Made by a program: the position numbers and the translations under genes. The notes under the pieces are model-generated. The model was not told where the DNA came from. It ran no database searches and saw nothing but the letters and a program-made list of their open reading frames with translations. From NCBI GenBank assembly GCA_002900995.3, contig CM035305.1:868001-932000 (forward strand): a stretch of 64,000 nucleotides of DNA, read 5' to 3'. Positions 60,501-64,000 of the stretch are shown piece after piece (the stretch's first letter is position 1; each line of letters starts with the position of its first letter). This DNA is from Ganoderma boninense. Its lineage: Eukaryota; Basidiomycota; Agaricomycetes; Polyporales; Polyporaceae.

Positions 60501-62316
60501 TTCACCCCTGAGGTCACGAAGAAGAACTTGACGAAGCTCCACCTCGTCGACCAGTACCAGTTCGACCGCCCGGTCACCAAGCCTGTGGACAAGGTCGTCG
60601 ACACGGTCGCGGACATCAGCAAGCTCCTTAAGAGCCCTGCTGGCTACCACACTGTCGAGAGCCAGGTCTTCGAGAAGACCTCGAGCAACTTCTCCGTCGT
60701 TGCGGACGTGTGCGTGGTTTTTCCAACTGGACTCTTGTTACGCTTTGTAGTTACTTTTGAACAGCGCCGACGCCCGCAAGGCCGCGCTCACACAGGCGCT
60801 GTTCCCGACGCAGGACTCCTTCGAGGCCCACAAGCAGTGGTTCGGCTCGACGGTGCAGAAGCTGATCAAGGAGCACACGCTCAAGGTCGACGGCCTCGCC
60901 GGGTCTCGTCTCGACATCGTGGGCAATGTCGCCAACCTCGCCCCGGTCTACTGGGTGGCGGAGTTCATCGTACGTACGATACACGTCTCCGTCAGACAAG
61001 CTCTTCTCATGCGGGGTCTTCCCCCCCCCTCCAGCTCGGCATCCCGCTGAAGACGGTGGACAAGAAGGATGGCCTGCTGACGCCGGTGGAGGTGCTCGAC
61101 ATGCTGAAGACGGTCTTCGCCGCCGCCTACCTCAACACGCTCCCCGAGAACAACTGGTCGATCAGCAGGCGCGCGTCGTACTTCGCACAGGTCCTCTCGC
61201 AGTTCATCGAGAAGGCCCTCGCGGACGCCGTCCCGGGCCTCGTGATCAAGACGATCTCGACGTTCTTGTTCCAGTCCCACGAGCCCGCACACGACTTCCT
61301 CCAGAAGATCTCCCAGTCGAAGGCCCCCCACGACCAGCTTGTCGGGGACATCCTTGGCTTTGCCGTGGCCTCGTCTGTCAGCCTGTCGAAGAGTACGCTT
61401 TCCTCCTCTCTCGTGTTGTGAGCTGTGCGGCTGATCGTGACGTCTAGCTGTTGCTGAGATTGTCGACTTCTATCTGGGCGCTGACCGCGCGACGGAGCGC
61501 GCCGAAGTCGTTAGGCTTGCGAACACCACAGACGCGGCCAGCCGCGAGCTGCTCAAGGGCTACGTCAGGGAAGCGCAACGTGAGTCGCCGCCAATGTCAT
61601 CCCTTCCATGCTCTGACGTCCCGATGAAAAATAGGCCTCGCTCCTCAGGTAATAATGCTTCTCGCTTGCCACATGCACCGATCTGACGAATACTTACGTG
61701 TGCGTTCTTGCAGTTCGCCGCGGTGCTCCGTGAGGATGCGGCCCCCGCCACCACGTCGGCTTCCCAGCCGAAGCAGACGTTCGTGCTTGACTTGAAGAAG
61801 GCGCTTGTGAACGTAAGTTTCTTCTGTTCGGCTCGCTGCAGTGACTCGCGGGATGCTGACCCGGTCCTTCTCTGCCTGACTGCAGCCGGGCGATTTCCCC
61901 GACCCGCTCGCCGTCAACCCGCGCCGCCCGGCGCAGTCCTATGACGTCCTGCAGGATGCGAGCTTCTACAAGGCCCTCGGCAGCTCGCGCGGTGAAGAGG
62001 TACGAAGCGCCTTCCCCGACCCCGATCCCGACCCCGGTGGAGATTGGAAGCTTGGCTGACACGGTGTGGGGAATTTGTAGATGGTCGTCGAGATCGTCAA
62101 GAACATCTTCCAGCTCCCGAACCTGCAGCGCGCCAAGGGCCCTGTCGGCACCATCGGCAAGCTGCAGGCGCAGAAGTTCGGCGTCGACTTTGACATGTAC
62201 ACGGACAACGTTGGCCTTCCGAGCTACTGGCCTAACTCCTTGGTGGTCGCGGTGAGTCTGACGCGCCATCCTTCTGGTGGACTTGACTGACAGTGATTTC
62301 ACAGTACGGAGCGTAA
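57508..62316 (+). CDS. Ppo-type fatty-acid dioxygenase with degenerate P450 domain
   Basis: Twenty-two exons give 1102 residues: 57508-57534, 57603-57797, 57859-57921, 57977-58354, 58417-58701, 58764-58885, 58944-59040, 59099-59179, 59249-59665, 59853-59918, 59984-60074, 60182-60211, 60294-60409, 60474-60709, 60765-60969, 61035-61392, 61448-61579, 61635-61648, 61714-61812, 61886-61999, 62081-62251, 62305-62316. The N-terminal half is a haem peroxidase/dioxygenase: THMLFRTDPRD (distal His242), NTSSYLDLSILYG and YRWH (catalytic Tyr415, proximal His418, split by an intron). These oxygenate linoleic acid in the psi-factor/diol synthases. The C-terminal half is P450-like (IPLKTVDKKDG, NWSISRRASYFAQ, LANTTDAASRELLKGYVREAQRLAP), but where the haem cysteine is expected the sequence reads YKALG (Ala1034), so the hydroperoxide isomerase step is probably lost, as in PpoC-like enzymes. 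The last exon codes three residues. Confidence 0.88.
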
Positions 62317-62803
62317 TCGCCACGATCTAATGACTGATGCTTTGGACGAATCTTGATGCTGGATGCACGATCTATGTTGAATGCTTGTTTTCTACGCTCT
62401 TGGATTTGTAGTATATCATCAGACTCCGACAGCTGTCGATTTCTTGTGTACTGTTTCTCTTGTTTTGCACGACATTGTTACTTCCCCGTAATACATCGAG
62501 AATAAATCTGCTTTCCATTGGAACTCAACCCCTTTGTTGCAGGGCTTGCATGGTAAAACCACTGCAAGAAATCCTGAGCAGCGAAGAGCAAGTACATACT
62601 TTACTCATCAGGATGATGCTCGCACTTGGTGCCGATGCCGAAGATAGACGCGGCCCTCGTGCGCAGCCTCTGTTTCAACTCCGAGTCAGCCGTAAACGTG
62701 TTTAGGGACCGAGCGCGTAGACGCCCGCTGGGCGCATTACAATTACAGGGGTGGCGGTTTCGCGGCATCAAATCTGCAAGCTTGAAGACTGTAAAGATAC
62801 ATC
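62317..62803. other. Intergenic between the dioxygenase and the regulator
   Basis: Short intergenic region holding the 3' end of the dioxygenase and the promoter of the Zn2Cys6 gene. No gene seen. Confidence 0.5.
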
Positions 62804-64000
62804 ATGGCCCCTCTCAGGACTAACGACAAGGAACCTCAAGCTGGCACTACAGGTGACGGTGAGTCAAGGCAGAGGCGCAAGCCTGGGAGGGTGCCCGTTT
62901 CTTGTGCGGAATGCAGGAGGTAAGTCCTGACAGTACTAGTGATGTGGCCGAACAGAAATGCCGACCGGTGACTCGCGTTGTTCTATGAATACAGGCTCAA
63001 GTTGCGTTGCGATCGACAGGTAAGCACATATGCTTCATTCTGACCCACGGCACGCGGAATGTGTGTCCGTGTTGTCGACCAGGTGATCCTGATGCGAATT
63101 CGGCCACCGTGTAATCGTCGTAGGTCCCATGCGAATCGTGCACAAAGAGAGGGTGCGCGGCTTTGTGCCCAGACGGTACGCATTCATGGGAAGTCTCCTA
63201 CACGGGATCCTAATAACCATCGTGCACTGTTCATAAACAGGCTCGCTTCCTACAACCAAAGGGCCGAAGTGAGCTTCATATCATCCTTCGGACCTACTTT
63301 GATGGACGTGATGCTAATTCGTTGTTATATGCAGGGTGAAAGCAGCAGCAGAGGTCGAGGAACTGAAGGAAAAAGTGGCCAGCCTTGAAGCTGCTTTAAG
63401 GGCCCTCTCACAGGGGACCCACCCGCTACTCCGAGCGGATACTAACGATCAAAGCCCCGAGGACTCGTCATCTCCCTCTGGGAGCTCTGGGAGGGCAAGT
63501 GGTAGTGATGGCAATGATATTTCTCCCCCCGAGCAGGAGGCCCTCGACGAGGACGTGGAGGAGGCTCTTGATGCCTTCGGTGAGGCTTTCGTCTTCCGAA
63601 GTGCGTCCAAGGTTCTGATTACGTTGCTTTTCGCAGGGACTTTGACCCTCGGCAATAGAGGGGAGGCCAGATTCTTCGGCCAGACATCACGGACAGAGGT
63701 GGGTCTTGTTGATCTCAGTCGCTTGGCACTGTAGGTGCTAACCTAGACGTCTTTTACAGTATCTCATTCACGTATGCTCTCCACGAGCTGAACATCTTGA
63801 TTAAGGAAGCTGATCATTGCTTTTAGGCTCCTGAGAGGCTCCACCCGTTCGTCAACAAAGTCAACTTGCCTAGACTGTCATCCAATACTGTGAACGAGGC
63901 AATGAAAGAGCTTGATGTATTCTGTGACAACGAGAGTGTGGCCGACGAGGCCCTCGCATGCATGCCTTCTATGGAGCAAGCGCTTCGCATGTGCGATATC
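62804..64000 (+). CDS. Zn2Cys6 fungal transcription factor, 3' part cut by window
   Basis: Exons 62804-62919, 62995-63019, 63124-63175, 63241-63268, 63335-63579, 63637-63698, 63760-63771 and 63827-64000 (open at the window end) keep one frame. The binuclear cluster spans three exons: VSCAECRR, LKLRCDRQ, VPCESCTKRGCAALCP, giving the six zinc cysteines. A linker PTTKGPK leads to a coiled-coil dimerisation helix (AEVEELKEKVASLEAALRAL), an acidic Ser-rich stretch, then GTLTLGNRGEARFFGQTSRTEYL, the usual lead-in to the fungal-specific middle homology domain. It would act in the nucleus as a dimer on CGG-type sites; the target is unknown. It lies just downstream of the dioxygenase, which allows but does not show a regulatory link. 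Exon 7 has only 12 nt. Confidence 0.85.

Noticed and set aside
1..64000. CRISPR arrays, operons, bacterial origins or riboswitches
   Set aside because: The window is eukaryotic: spliceosomal introns, intron-bearing tRNA without CCA, LINE. No spaced direct-repeat array was seen.

Overview
This window looks like nuclear DNA of a filamentous basidiomycete, most likely a wood-decay agaricomycete of the Polyporales type. Genes are interrupted by many short introns (about 37-120 nt, GT-AG) and lack operon structure. The gene set fits that lifestyle: a serine-type omega glutathione transferase, a GH28 pectinase, a GPI-type chitin deacetylase, a fatty-acid dioxygenase of the Ppo type and a Tad1-like LINE. 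The lineage is an inference from gene content; no marker gene pins the species.

Layout. 1-8.4 kb: a tandem, same-strand array of four related single-pass membrane proteins (secreted beta-rich ectodomain, Ser/Thr/Pro stalk, membrane helix, cytoplasmic tail often ending in a coiled coil); the second copy has lost its ectodomain. 8.4-13.6 kb: gene-poor DNA with a short TA-flanked inverted-repeat element (11218-11909). 13.6-16.1 kb: a minus-strand CBM21 protein that looks like a glycogen-targeting regulatory subunit of protein phosphatase 1. 16.1-24.8 kb: almost gene-free, with one possible exon remnant near 17.6-17.9 kb. 24.8-25.75 kb: glutathione transferase. 26.5-29.9 kb: a GH28 gene of 19 exons (one of 5 nt) between two minus-strand tRNA-Ala genes, one with a 7-nt intron. 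30.5-32.4 kb: a small DUF6914-like protein and a convergent alpha/beta hydrolase. 34.7-36.4 kb: a four-exon conserved protein. 37.2-39.3 kb: chitin deacetylase-like CE4 protein. 40.0-47.06 kb: an apparently intact LINE with two ORFs that overlap by one base (TAATG), a (TAA)n tail and an 18-bp target-site duplication. 48.0-54.8 kb: two tandem minus-strand DUF2235 hydrolases. 57.5-62.3 kb: a 22-exon fatty-acid dioxygenase/P450 fusion whose P450 half lacks the haem cysteine. 62.8 kb to the end: the 5' part of a Zn2Cys6 transcription factor, cut by the window.

Exon models were built by hand from GT/AG sites, frame continuity and family motifs; every junction stated keeps the frame open, but none has transcript support. 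Long open frames in the GC-rich gene-poor regions were treated as chance unless they showed recognisable protein features. The genes do not form one pathway. The clearest local themes are tandem duplication (the membrane array, the DUF2235 pair) and cell-wall or cell-surface biology.
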